Origin: Thermanaeromonas sp. C210
Lineage (GTDB): Bacteria; Bacillota; DSM-521; Neomoorellales; Neomoorellaceae
Length of the DNA: 64,000 nucleotides
Assembly: GCF_013167955.1 (NCBI RefSeq)
Contig: NZ_BLWF01000001.1
Location: 124,001-188,000, forward strand
Reading direction: 5' to 3'
Shown here: positions 32,763-40,850 of the stretch, piece by piece
Position numbering within the stretch: the stretch's first letter is position 1
Layout: the number at the start of each line of letters is the position of its first letter
Notes under the pieces: generated by a model
What the model was told of the DNA's origin: nothing
The model's database searches: none
What the model saw: only the letters and a program-made list of their open reading frames with translations
Program-made: the position numbers and the translations under genes

Positions 32763-33734
32763 ATGGGTGCTAAGCACGGCGATCCAGTTATAAAAACGGA
32801 AGGGCTCTGCAAAAGATTTAGCCAGATCCGGGCTGTAGACAATCTCCACTTAGAAGTAAGGGAAGGGGAGATCTTCGGCCTGGTGGGTCCCGATGGGGCA
32901 GGGAAGACTACAACCCTAAGGATGCTGGTGGCCATACTTTGGCCGGACGAGGGAAAAATTTCTGTTTTAGGACGGGAGGTTCCGGCTGAGGCCGAAACTA
33001 TTAAGCCCCATATAGGTTATATGCCCCAGCGCTTCAGCCTTTACGGGGATCTGACCGTGGAGGAAAACTTGGATTTTTATGCTGAAATTCATGAAGTACC
33101 TGGCCGCTTGCGAGAGAAACGCAAACAGGAACTTCTGAGTTGGGCCGGCCTTAAGCCCCATAGCTATAAGCTGGCCGACCAGCTTTCAGGAGGAATGAAA
33201 CAGAAGCTGGCCCTGGCCTGCAATCTCATCCATGAGCCTGCGGTTCTTTTTCTGGATGAGCCCAGTACCGGCGTAGATCCCGTGGCGCGGCGGGACTTCT
33301 GGCGCATTCTCTTTAGATTACGGGAACAGGGTTCTACCATTTTGGTGAGCACGCCTTACATGGATGAGGCTGAACGCTGTGATCGCATTGCCTTTATACA
33401 TAATGGCCGGATTTTAGCCTGCGCTACGCCGCAGGCCATCAAAAATCTTTTCCAGGGGCATCTCTTACTTCTGCTAACGGAAACCATCGATATGCTCCAT
33501 GTAGCTAAAGAGCGCTTGCGGCAGGAGCCCTGGTTAGACGATGTATTAATCTATGGTAATTCTCTTCACCTTACGGCCCAGGATAAGGAGCAGGCCGGTA
33601 AGTTGGTACCGGCAATATTGAGGCGGGAAGGGGTGAGGGTGGTCGAGCTTAAACCTATTGCCCCCTCCCTGGAAGATGCCTTTACCTTTCTAGTGAAACA
33701 GGGAGGAAGGGTTGGGGGGAAGCGTGATGCTTGA
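32763..33734 (+). CDS. ABC transporter ATPase (exporter, first of two)
   Basis: A 323-residue nucleotide-binding subunit. Seen are Walker A GPDGAGKTT, the Q-loop region YMPQRFSLY, signature LSGGMKQK and Walker B AVLFLDEPSTGVDP. The C-terminal extension (about 240-320) is typical of CcmA/YbhF-type exporter ATPases. It follows the HlyD gene by six bases and overlaps the second ATPase by eight. The two together correspond to the two halves of the fused YbhF protein. Confidence 0.93.
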   Translation: MGAKHGDPVIKTEGLCKRFSQIRAVDNLHLEVREGEIFGLVGPDGAGKTTTLRMLVAILWPDEGKISVLGREVPAEAETIKPHIGYMPQRFSLYGDLTVEENLDFYAEIHEVPGRLREKRKQELLSWAGLKPHSYKLADQLSGGMKQKLALACNLIHEPAVLFLDEPSTGVDPVARRDFWRILFRLREQGSTILVSTPYMDEAERCDRIAFIHNGRILACATPQAIKNLFQGHLLLLLTETIDMLHVAKERLRQEPWLDDVLIYGNSLHLTAQDKEQAGKLVPAILRREGVRVVELKPIAPSLEDAFTFLVKQGGRVGGKRDA

Positions 33735-34683
33735 GAGCAGGTGGGCTATCGTAGTGGAAGGTTTAACCAAACGTTTTGGCAGTTTCTTAGCTGTAAACAA
33801 TGTTTCCTTTAAGGTGCGACGAGGGGAAATCTTCGGGTTTCTTGGCCCCAACGGCTCGGGAAAATCCACTACCATCCGCATGCTTTGCGGTCTCTTAGTC
33901 CCTACCAGTGGCCAGGCTACCGTCTTGGGATATGATATTGTACGAGATTCCGAAGCTATTCGCCTTAAGATAGGATATATGTCTCAAAAGTTTAGCCTCT
34001 ACGAGGACCTGACGGTAGGAGAAAACCTGGAATTTTACGCTGGAGTTTATCAACTAGCGCCTGAGCGTTTCAGGCAACGTAAAGGGGAAATTTTAAATCT
34101 TATTGGTTTGGCTGGTAAAGAACGCACCCTTACCGGGAATCTTTCGACCGGCTGGAAACAGAAACTGGCCTTAGGATGTGCCTTGCTCCACGAACCGGAG
34201 CTTGTACTTTTAGATGAACCTACTAGCGGAGTGGACCCTGTGGCCCGCCGGAATTTCTGGGACCTTATTTATGATCTGTCCCACGCTGGTGTCACTGTTT
34301 TGGTCACCACCCATTACATGGATGAAGCTGAGCATTGCCATACTATTGGTTTTATTTATAACGGCAAACTGGTAGCGTTTGGTACCCCTGATCACCTTAA
34401 GAAGACCAAAATGCAGGGTGAAATCCTGGAAATCCAATGTTCGCCCCTCATGCCTGCCTTGGAGGCTTTGGCTGAGGTTCCGGGAGTGTTAGAGGCGGCT
34501 ATGTACGGAGCAGGGCTCCATGTAGTAGTGGGAGATATATTTCGGGATAGCCCTTATGTGCGCCAGGCTTTAGAAAGGGCGGGAGTGGAGGTAAAATCTA
34601 TTCTCCCTGTGGAACCGGGTTTAGAAGATGTTTTTGTGTCGTTAGTAGAAGGTGGTTCTCGCCCGGAGGGGGTTTCGGTTTAA
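33727..34683 (+). CDS. ABC transporter ATPase (exporter, second of two, unusual signature)
   Basis: A 318-residue ATPase: Walker A GPNGSGKSTT, YMSQKFSLY, Walker B ELVLLDEPTSGVDP. The signature reads LSTGWKQK instead of LSGGxxQ, so the ATP site it contributes to may be weak. The start is ATG 33727 (GTG 33724 is possible), within the end of the previous gene, behind GGGGGAAG. It probably pairs with the ATPase at 32763 as a heterodimer. Confidence 0.92.
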   Translation: MLESRWAIVVEGLTKRFGSFLAVNNVSFKVRRGEIFGFLGPNGSGKSTTIRMLCGLLVPTSGQATVLGYDIVRDSEAIRLKIGYMSQKFSLYEDLTVGENLEFYAGVYQLAPERFRQRKGEILNLIGLAGKERTLTGNLSTGWKQKLALGCALLHEPELVLLDEPTSGVDPVARRNFWDLIYDLSHAGVTVLVTTHYMDEAEHCHTIGFIYNGKLVAFGTPDHLKKTKMQGEILEIQCSPLMPALEALAEVPGVLEAAMYGAGLHVVVGDIFRDSPYVRQALERAGVEVKSILPVEPGLEDVFVSLVEGGSRPEGVSV

Positions 34684-34806
34684 GACACCGACAAAAAGGG
34701 ATGCGGCAGAATTATGGCATGATGGCCGAGGGCCGGATATGGATAGGGGATGAGCGGGATAGAAGGAGTACGGAGGCCCATCTACTTGGGAGGGGGTTGG
34801 TGAAGG

Positions 34807-35946
34807 GTGAACTTTAAACGTATCTGGGCCATTGCAAGAAAGGAATTTATTCACATAAGGAGGGACCCCCGGACTATTGCCTTAATCCTCCTTATGCCGG
34901 TTATGCAGATGTTTCTTTTCGGTTATGCGGTCTCTACTAATGTGGAGCACATAAAGACGGTGATTTGGGACCAGGCGAAAGATCAGAGGAGCCGGGAGTT
35001 CGTCCAGGCCCTGGTACAGTCTCACTATTTTGACGTTGTGGCCTATGTAGAAAACCACGACGCTATACGGGAATGGGTGGATAAGGGTAAGGCCCGGGTG
35101 GGGTTTGTTATCCCGGCCGATTTTTCCCGCCGGATGGACCGGGGAGAGGCAGCTCCGGTGCAGGTACTAGTGGATGGTTCGGATCCTATGACGGCCAGCA
35201 CTGTGTTATCTACGGCCGGGGCCATTGCCCAGGCCAAATCTTCGGAATGGATGGTCCATACTTTGCGCCAGCGAGGTATAGAAAGCAGCAGGGCTCCCCT
35301 GGCCAGGATAGATTTGCGGCCCTGGGTGTGGTATAACCCCGAGATGAAAAGCGTTAACTTCAATATTCCCGGGCTCATCGGCGTGATACTGCAAAATATT
35401 ACCATGATGCTTACGGCCTTTGCTATAGTGAGAGAACGAGAAAAAGGTACTCTGGAGCAGCTTATAGTGACGCCCATCAAACCCGTAGAGCTTATGTGGG
35501 GGAAAGTTATTCCTTATATTATCATCGGTTTTGCCGATCTGCTTTTGGCTATAGCCGTGGGTATATTGTGGTTTCGTGTACCCGTGCACGGGAATCTTCT
35601 TCTCCTTTTGGCCCTTTCCTTTGTGTTCTTAGTGGGCGCCTTGGGTATCGGCCTTCTCATTTCCACTGTTTCCCGTACCCAGCTCCAGGCCATGCAGCTT
35701 ACTATGTTTTTGGTCATGCCCAATATTCTGTTATCCGGTTTTATGTTTCCCCAGGATGCCATGCCCAAGGTGGTGCAAAAATTAGGGGAAATAATACCTT
35801 TGACCTATTTTATCCAAATATTGCGGGCCATAATTTTAAAGGGTGTGGGGTTGTCTTATCTTTGGTTCCAGGTAATTTATCTTCTTGTATTTGGGGTGGT
35901 CATCATTATCATAAGTGCCCTGAAATTCCGCAAAAACCTGGAGTAA
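34807..35946 (+). CDS. ABC-2 type permease (YbhS-like)
   Basis: A 379-residue exporter membrane subunit with one N-terminal helix, an extracellular domain (about 45-175) and six C-terminal hydrophobic segments. It has the loop REREKGTLEQLIVTPIKP and the motif PLTYFIQILRAIILKG typical of the family. The GTG start at 34807 is behind GGGAGGGGG. A 123-base gap separates it from the ATPase gene. YbhFSR-type systems use two different permeases; only one is encoded here, and the permease at 21202 may be the other. Confidence 0.92.
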   Translation: MNFKRIWAIARKEFIHIRRDPRTIALILLMPVMQMFLFGYAVSTNVEHIKTVIWDQAKDQRSREFVQALVQSHYFDVVAYVENHDAIREWVDKGKARVGFVIPADFSRRMDRGEAAPVQVLVDGSDPMTASTVLSTAGAIAQAKSSEWMVHTLRQRGIESSRAPLARIDLRPWVWYNPEMKSVNFNIPGLIGVILQNITMMLTAFAIVREREKGTLEQLIVTPIKPVELMWGKVIPYIIIGFADLLLAIAVGILWFRVPVHGNLLLLLALSFVFLVGALGIGLLISTVSRTQLQAMQLTMFLVMPNILLSGFMFPQDAMPKVVQKLGEIIPLTYFIQILRAIILKGVGLSYLWFQVIYLLVFGVVIIIISALKFRKNLE

Positions 35947-35982
35947 GCTCGACCTATTATTGTCTTCAGGAGGCGGCTGCCG

Positions 35983-36591
35983 ATGGCTGCAAAAGCCAGC
36001 ACTGCCGTGAGGCAGGAACAGATAGTTGCTGCTATTTTAAGAATAGTAGACAGTAGGGGGCTGAATAATCTTACTACCGCCGCCCTGGCCCAGGAAGTGG
36101 GTCTAACAGAGGGCGCGCTTTTTAAGCATTTTGCCAGCAAGGAAGAGATGTTAAGGGCGGCAGTAGAAAAAGTGGGCTACACTTTAGTAAAGAAAGCTGC
36201 GGAGATATCCAGAAGTGCTCTGCCTCCGGAGGAAAAAATAAGAGCACTTTTAAACTTTCATTTGGGTTTGGTGGAAACAAATCCTGGTATGTCCAGGATC
36301 ATTTTTTCAGATGAGCTATATACTAGCTACCCTGGTTTAAAAGAGACTATAAAAGAAATAATAAGCGAGTATATTTTACACATTAGGGCTATCTTTAAAC
36401 AGGGTATGGCCCAAGGGGTATTCCAGTCCCATTTTTCCCTTGAGTGTTTGGCTGATATTTTTGGAGGGCTTATTCAAGGGGCTATTATTCGCTGGCGATT
36501 ATACGATAGGAAGCTCTCTCTCCCAGAGCAAGCTGGCCATATTTACCGGGCTATAATGCTCCTGGCGGGCTATCGAGGAGATAATCCTTAA
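35983..36591 (+). CDS. TetR/AcrR-family regulator, last gene of the exporter operon
   Basis: A 202-residue TetR regulator with helix-turn-helix NLTTAALAQEVGLTEGALFKHF. It differs from the two other TetR proteins in the window and ends the exporter operon, so it probably controls it through the palindrome at 31519. AGGAGG-type bases precede the ATG. A terminator follows at 36599. Confidence 0.92.
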   Translation: MAAKASTAVRQEQIVAAILRIVDSRGLNNLTTAALAQEVGLTEGALFKHFASKEEMLRAAVEKVGYTLVKKAAEISRSALPPEEKIRALLNFHLGLVETNPGMSRIIFSDELYTSYPGLKETIKEIISEYILHIRAIFKQGMAQGVFQSHFSLECLADIFGGLIQGAIIRWRLYDRKLSLPEQAGHIYRAIMLLAGYRGDNP

Positions 36592-36598
36592 AAACGGA

Positions 36599-36636
36599 GA
36601 ACCCCGTCACTTACATGAGAGGCGGGATTCCATTTT
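36599..36636 (+). terminator. Rho-independent terminator of the exporter operon
   Basis: GAACCCCGTC (36599-36608) pairs with GGCGGGATTC (36621-36630) with one mismatch and one G-U, around a 12-base loop, followed by CATTTTT. Confidence 0.8.
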
Positions 36637-36951
36637 TCCATTAACTTGCGGCAGCCTGAAAAGAAGTGGCGGCAGCTAAAAAGCGAGGACCCGGCCTGCC
36701 ATCACTAACCCTACAAAGCGAGACAAGTAGCTATCGAGCAAGCTGAGCTGTATGCAGCTAATAGAAAAAACGACATGAAGGCTAAGGTCAGAAGTTTATA
36801 CTTTCAGAGGCCGAAAGCGGAGGTAAGCCCGAGGCCCCAGTAGCCTTACGGCGGCAACTGGGAGAGGCTTTTTAATCCATCCTACGGGCGGGGTATATGA
36901 GGACGATGCCGGAGCTATGAAAATGGAGGTAAACGCTGTCTAGAAACAATC
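36637..36951. other. Intergenic region, nothing recognised
   Basis: About 315 bases between the exporter terminator and the toxin-antitoxin promoter. No open frame with a ribosome binding site and no obvious repeat. It contains short A-rich stretches and may be decayed DNA. Confidence 0.4.
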
Positions 36952-36981
36952 TTGACGGTCCGACTACCAGAGTCTTATAAT
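36952..36981 (+). promoter_or_regulatory. Sigma-A promoter for the toxin-antitoxin pair at 37 kb
   Basis: TTGACG (36952-36957), an 18-base spacer and TATAAT (36976-36981), 19 bases before the antitoxin start codon. Confidence 0.8.
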
Positions 36982-37000
36982 AGAACGTGAGGTGAATGAT

Positions 37001-37246
37001 ATGCGGCAAAAAATAGGTACAGCCCTCAGCCCCCGGCTTCTTTACAAGGCTAAACTCGTAGCTAAAAGTAAAAAGAAGCCTGTTAATGCTATAATTGAAG
37101 AAGCATTGGAACAATACCTTTATAAGAATAAGAACAAGAAGACTGGAGAGGAAGCTTCTGTAGTTCGGAGCACGAGAGGTAGTATACCAGCCCAGGCTGA
37201 AGTAGTGAGAAAGATCCTCGAGGAGGAAGACTTTGTTGAGGTTTGA
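37001..37246 (+). CDS. Putative antitoxin of a PIN toxin pair
   Basis: An 81-residue basic/acidic protein. The N-terminal 45 residues (TALSPRLLYKAKLVAKSKKK, then NAIIEEALEQYL) look like a ribbon-helix-helix DNA-binding domain, followed by a charged tail expected to bind the toxin. The start is ATG 37001 behind GAGGTG, rather than GTG 36992. Its end overlaps the toxin gene by 14 bases. Confidence 0.72.
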   Translation: MRQKIGTALSPRLLYKAKLVAKSKKKPVNAIIEEALEQYLYKNKNKKTGEEASVVRSTRGSIPAQAEVVRKILEEEDFVEV

Positions 37247-37742
37247 AGAATTACCAGATGGTAGCCAGGTTTTCATCGATGCTAACATTTTTATTTACCA
37301 CTTTGGCGGTATATCCAACGAGTGTACCTCTTTTCTAGAAAGATGCGAAAGGGAGGAAATTTTCGGCTTTACTACCGTAAATATTCTCCTAGAAGTTATG
37401 CACCGTTTAATGATGTTGGAAGCAGTAACCGGGGGTTTTGTTACTCCGGGAAACGTAGCCAAGAAGTTGAAAAGCAGACCGGAGATTATTAGGCAACTTC
37501 ACATTTACGCTGAACAAATAGAAAAAATTCCGGCAATGAATATCCACTTGGTACCGGTTACTGAGGAGTTGTGTTTAAAGGCGCTACCCTGGCAGCAGAG
37601 GTACGGTCTTATGACTAACGATTCCATCTTGTTAGCAGCTTGTCAGGAATATAACTGTTGGAACTTAGCTTCTAATGACCAGGTATTTGCTAGGATAGAG
37701 GAATTAACTCTATGGAAACCTTCCGATGTGGAGGGAGATTGA
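37233..37742 (+). CDS. PIN-domain ribonuclease toxin (VapC-like)
   Basis: A 169-residue PIN domain. Acidic residues at expected places are D16 (FIDANIFIYH), E54 (LLEVMHR), D129 region (MTNDSILLA) and the ASNDQVF segment near 151. It starts with TTG 37233 inside the antitoxin gene. It would cleave RNA when released from the antitoxin. It ends seven bases before a convergent gene. Confidence 0.85.
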   Translation: MLRFEELPDGSQVFIDANIFIYHFGGISNECTSFLERCEREEIFGFTTVNILLEVMHRLMMLEAVTGGFVTPGNVAKKLKSRPEIIRQLHIYAEQIEKIPAMNIHLVPVTEELCLKALPWQQRYGLMTNDSILLAACQEYNCWNLASNDQVFARIEELTLWKPSDVEGD

Positions 37743-37749
37743 ACCGGGT

Positions 37750-38220
37750 TCAACTTAGATATGCGCTCATACTGCTTAGCAGTAATACCACTACGCCCAG
37801 GCCCATATTAAGATATAATATGCCCATCTTTAATTTCTCTCTATCCCTGTCTGGCTGACCTCTTCTTACCAAGACCAGGCTCCTGGTTAATCCCAGTGCC
37901 ATCATGGCTAGCACTAGCACATGCTTGATAGTCAGGGTGGTAGAGTAAGTATTATCGAAGCTAAACAGACCCTGGAAGTGGGGATTGTTTCTGGCAAGCG
38001 GCAACCCGGTGATAATCAGGATCACCATGCTGATGTAGACCAGGGTGCTTAGACGCTTTTGAAAACCCTCCATCAGTTTTCGGAGGTGAGGGCCTGGTCC
38101 CAGCGCTTGGCGGGCAGAAGGCAAAAGAACGATTCCCAGGGTGAACATGCCTCCCAGCCAGACAACGGTGGCCAGATCATGCAACCATCTCATTACGATC
38201 AACATCTTCATAGGAAACAT
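37750..38220 (-). CDS. CopD/DUF4149-like four-helix membrane protein
   Basis: A 156-residue integral membrane protein with four hydrophobic helices. Conserved-looking histidines are in RWLHDLATVVWLGG (14) and TIKHVLVLA (about 103), typical of the CopD-like superfamily, members of which handle copper or haem. The ribosome binding site is AAGGAGG before ATG 38220. The last 20 codons and stop recur in degraded form at 40142-40200. Confidence 0.75.
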   Translation of the reverse strand: MFPMKMLIVMRWLHDLATVVWLGGMFTLGIVLLPSARQALGPGPHLRKLMEGFQKRLSTLVYISMVILIITGLPLARNNPHFQGLFSFDNTYSTTLTIKHVLVLAMMALGLTRSLVLVRRGQPDRDREKLKMGILYLNMGLGVVVLLLSSMSAYLS

Positions 38221-38311
38221 GGAACCTCCTTCCCTAAATTTTGCCGTACCCTTTTAGCCTTTTCCTAATGAATGGTGGTTAGAAGGATTTGCCTTTATCT
38301 TAAAGGAGTTG

Positions 38312-38452
38312 CTAGCATGAGTCTGTGATTTTTCTCACAAGTTCCTTTAATTTTTTCCAGCTAATTTGGCCGAAAAGGGAAGCGAACACAATCTCTGGCC
38401 TAGGGGCCAGAACTTCGCGCAAGCGATTTTCTAAAGCAGTTACGTATCTCAT
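38312..38452 (-). pseudogene. Remnant of an MntA-type antitoxin N-terminus
   Basis: From ATG 38452 the minus strand reads TALENRLREVLAPRPEIVFASLFG, closely matching SLENHLRELLASRPEIVFAFIFGS of the broken MntA gene at 17.4 kb. The similarity ends at the point where the catalytic GS motif should appear. Only about 28 codons are preserved; the rest to 38312 is unrelated. Confidence 0.65.
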
Positions 38453-38536
38453 CTATTCCGCTACTCAGCCCGCGATTCTAATAAGAATTCCAGGTAACCT
38501 TTCCCCTTACCAGCGCCCCGGAACCTTTTATGTGGT

Positions 38537-38698
38537 TCAGGAGGGAGGGGAATTACCTTTATTTCTCCTTCCTGTTAAAACCCAGGCAAGCGGGCTACCT
38601 TCTTCTATACCGTAGCGCTTTCTAATATGTGCCGGAATAACTGTTTGGTAAGAGGGATAGCCGGTGATAGAAGTGAGGGAGTGGGCTATAATCCATAC
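38537..38698 (-). pseudogene. Remnant of an AbrB/MazE-type antitoxin domain
   Basis: The minus strand reads YQTVIPAHIRKRYGIEEGSPL, the core of a SpoVT/AbrB swapped-hairpin domain (normally GQ(T/V)(T/V)IPxxIRKxLGIxxGD). An in-frame stop lies just upstream (38699-38701) and no start codon occurs before the domain. It is probably a decayed antitoxin gene; I cannot exclude a non-canonical start. Confidence 0.5.
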
Positions 38699-38701
38699 CT
38701 A

Positions 38702-38909
38702 CTTCAGGAAGGGATGCCCATAAGCCGTATTGCCTAAAACCTCCAATCGGGTCGTCGCGGAAGACCAGGGGTAAAGGACGCTGAAGGGCCTGGAAAGCAA
38801 ACGGGGTGTCACGTTTCGGCGGCCCTGGGGTGGTCGGCGCAAGAGGTTTCTGCCGCCCTGGGAATTGCTGCAGGCGGCCAGACGTAAGCCCGGGTGGAAG
38901 CCCTAGACC
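38702..38909. other. Intergenic region with a weak transposase-like trace
   Basis: No gene is supported. The plus strand around 38700-38735 could read LLQEGMPISRIA then a stop, like a helix-turn-helix of a transposase, but this is too short to call. Confidence 0.25.
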
Positions 38910-38938
38910 TTGACATGGCGCAGTGTTGATGCTAGAGT
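38910..38938 (+). promoter_or_regulatory. Sigma-A promoter for the toxin-antitoxin pair at 39 kb
   Basis: TTGACA (38910-38915), a 17-base spacer and TAGAGT (38933-38938), 51 bases before the antitoxin start. Confidence 0.72.
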
Positions 38939-38989
38939 AATACTAAGTAATACCCACTTTTTCGACATCCGATTGGGAGGGTGGTTAAA

Positions 38990-39232
38990 GTGCGGGAAAC
39001 AGTGGTTTGGACCATCTCCCTGCCCCCTAAAATGGCCGAGACGGCGGAAGCCCTGGCCAAACTCGAGAACCGCTCTAAAAGCGAACTCATCCGGGAGGCG
39101 CTGCGCCAGTATATGGCCCTGCGGGAATGGGAACAGATGCAAGCCAAGGCCTCCCTTAAGGCACAGACCCTGGGGATAACGGACGAAAGCAAAGTGGAAC
39201 AGATCATTGATGAACTGCGGCAGGGGCAATGA
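38990..39232 (+). CDS. Ribbon-helix-helix (CopG-type) antitoxin
   Basis: An 80-residue protein with the CopG/RHH pattern TVVWTISLPPKMAETAEALA and SKSELIREALRQYM, followed by a charged tail. The start is GTG 38990 with GGGAGGG upstream; GTG 38981 lies on that site. It overlaps the toxin start by four bases (ATGA). Confidence 0.85.
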   Translation: MRETVVWTISLPPKMAETAEALAKLENRSKSELIREALRQYMALREWEQMQAKASLKAQTLGITDESKVEQIIDELRQGQ

Positions 39233-39657
39233 AGGCGGTACTAGACACGAACGTGCTGGTCTCCGCCCTCCTGTTCCCCGGCGGGCCGCCCGACCGGGTA
39301 TTCAGGGCCGCCCTGAGGGGCCACTACGAGCTGGTGGTCAGCCCCTTCATCATCCGGGAGCTTGCCCGCGTGCTCGAGCAAAAATTCGGATACACTGCCG
39401 AAGAAGCAGGGGCTGTGGCGGGGTTGGTTGAAAGCAACGCGTCCACAATTGTAGAGCCGACAGAGGTGCCGAAGATCATCGCCAGCAAAAAGGCCGACAA
39501 CGAAATATTAGCTTGTGCGCTGGAAGCCGGGGCCGATTACTTGGTCACAGGCGACCTGAAGCACATATATCCCCTTCAGAACGTAGGCAAGGCAAGAATA
39601 GTCTCCCCTTCTGAATTCCTGGCCATCCTTCAGTCGGAGGGCAGGGTTGCTCCGTGA
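39229..39657 (+). CDS. PIN-domain toxin, COG1569 type
   Basis: A 142-residue PIN nuclease of the short COG1569 group. Features are LDTNVLVSALLFPGG (D6), IIRELARVLEQKF, ASKKADNEILACALEAGADYLVTGD, and a C-terminal SPSEFLAIL. It forms an operon with the antitoxin at 38990. The catalytic acidic residues appear intact, so the pair may be active. Confidence 0.88.
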   Translation: MKAVLDTNVLVSALLFPGGPPDRVFRAALRGHYELVVSPFIIRELARVLEQKFGYTAEEAGAVAGLVESNASTIVEPTEVPKIIASKKADNEILACALEAGADYLVTGDLKHIYPLQNVGKARIVSPSEFLAILQSEGRVAP

Positions 39658-39663
39658 GCACTG

Positions 39664-39819
39664 ATGCTTTTCAGGATTCCCAGGAAAAGTCCCTTATGCA
39701 GGCGTATCTTTAACGAGAACCTCTGCCGCAAGGACATTTTAGCCTTCGCCCGGTGGTATCTGGAGAGTTGCGGCGAAGAGCCGATCAGCAGCATCGACCT
39801 GCGTGAGTACCAGTCCTGA
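39664..39819 (+). pseudogene. Integrase-like N-terminal fragment
   Basis: A 51-residue frame ends with DILAFARWYLESCGEEPISS and IDLREYQS then a stop. This resembles the SAM-like N-terminal domain of tyrosine recombinases. No catalytic part follows. It may mark the scar of an integrated element. The call is tentative. Confidence 0.35.
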
Positions 39820-39935
39820 ATGCGGGACGTGAGGGGGTTAAAGCATATTGCCGCTATGTCCGAGGCCCTGGTCCTGGCCACCAAAGCCGGCGTAGAACTC
39901 TTCCTTCGCCCTCTATTACATGGAAGAGAACGTTT

Positions 39936-40110
39936 CCCTCGCGGGCCAAATTAGTGCTTGGCTCAAGGCTACGGCAGGCTTCCCGGCAGAATTTAAACCT
40001 CCTGCCTCAGTTGCCGGCCGCAGGCCTCTTAAGGCCTCAGGCCTGCCTCCGCCTTTCGCCAAGCTTAAGTTTGGCTACCGCGAAGGCTTGCTCGCTCGCT
40101 TCCAAGCCCA
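39936..40110 (+). repeat. Intergenic repeat-like segment (copy B)
   Basis: The plus strand is related to the minus strand of 19660-19800. Shared blocks are CCCTCGCGGGCC, CTTCCCGGCAGAATTT and CCGGCCGC with AGGCC. Both copies keep a frame reading FPAEF followed by a GR motif and Pro-Pro. No ribosome binding site or known domain is seen, so I treat it as a repeat rather than a gene. Confidence 0.5.
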
Positions 40111-40141
40111 AGCAGGCCCCCTAGCAAAAAGGTGGGGATAA

Positions 40142-40200
40142 CTCAGAGATGGACGCTCATACTGCTCAGGAGTAAGACCACTACACCCAGGCCAAAGCCA
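40142..40200 (-). pseudogene. Duplicated 3' end of the copD-like gene
   Basis: The minus strand encodes GLGVVVLLLSSMSVHL then stop, against GLGVVVLLLSSMSAYLS at the end of the gene at 37750. About four in five bases match over 50 positions. Upstream sequence (40200-40370) is not copD-like, so only the tail survives. Confidence 0.7.
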
Positions 40201-40447
40201 AGGCCAGGAGGTGGGTTCCAGTTTCCTAGCGTTTTTCAACCTATTTTTGAGTGCACCCTTCATGACCTCAAAAAAGGTGCGAATATCGCCTTGGAATGAG
40301 TTGTCCAGTTCTGGCAGGGATAGTAGGCGGTTTATCGAAAACCAACAGCGTATGCTTAATTTAAATCGCATATTATTAAGCCATACTCTAGTTATGAGTT
40401 ACAATCTGTACTCCAGAAGACCCAATTGGCGCGTTTTATGAGCAAAA
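40201..40447. other. Intergenic region, nothing firm
   Basis: A minus-strand frame (40371 downward) includes SLPELDNSFQGDIRTFFEVM, which I do not recognise. No ribosome binding site is clear. It may be decayed coding DNA. Confidence 0.3.
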
Positions 40448-40468
40448 AGCCGGCACACTGTGCCGGCT
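40444..40468 (-). terminator. Rho-independent terminator of the cyclophilin-like gene
   Basis: The inverted repeat AGCCGGCACA / TGTGCCGGCT (40448-40468) is followed on the minus strand by a run of five T (complement of 40444-40448). Confidence 0.85.
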
Positions 40469-40475
40469 GATAAAA

Positions 40476-40850
40476 TTATGGTGACGGTATTTTTCTTAGC
40501 TGGACTTTTTCTCCATCTTTAACATTCTTTAGCACCTTGGGGTCGCCTACCACCTTGCCCACTACGGTAACAGGGCTATAGGGGCGGATTTCCCCCGGAG
40601 CAGAGATGGGAGTGGGTCCAAAGAAGAGGCATAGGGCATGACCCGGCGGCCAGTAAGCTACATCCCCTTCGTTGACCAGTTCTTGAGGTTTCTCCTGCTC
40701 CGTATGTACCGGTATGCTGAAATAAATTTCATCGCCCCAGGTGTTGACCCGGGCTTCTAGGGGCAGGGCTTCCCTTACTTTCTGGGAAGTGGCGGTATCG
40801 TTTAACTCTATTTCTATCTGGGCCTTGGCGGCCTCGAACAGAATACGCAT
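40476..40850 (-). CDS. Cyclophilin-like fold protein (PF04126 type)
   Basis: A 124-residue protein with the layout of the small bacterial cyclophilin-like family of which TM1367 is a member: LNDTATSQKVREALPLEA, WGDEIYFSIPV, GDVAYWPPGHALCLFFGPTP. Family members adopt a cyclophilin barrel but lack the usual isomerase residues; their role is unknown. It has its own promoter (an extended -10 TGGTATAAT on the minus strand near 40895) and terminator, so it is a single-gene unit. Confidence 0.82.
   Translation of the reverse strand: MRILFEAAKAQIEIELNDTATSQKVREALPLEARVNTWGDEIYFSIPVHTEQEKPQELVNEGDVAYWPPGHALCLFFGPTPISAPGEIRPYSPVTVVGKVVGDPKVLKNVKDGEKVQLRKIPSP

Noticed and set aside
38700-38740. Transposase helix-turn-helix fragment
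   Set aside because: Only a dozen residues before a stop; too short to separate from chance.
39835-39915. Fragment resembling the end of an NAD-binding dehydrogenase
   Set aside because: A short run like AAMSEALVLATKAGV is suggestive, but no other motif supports it.
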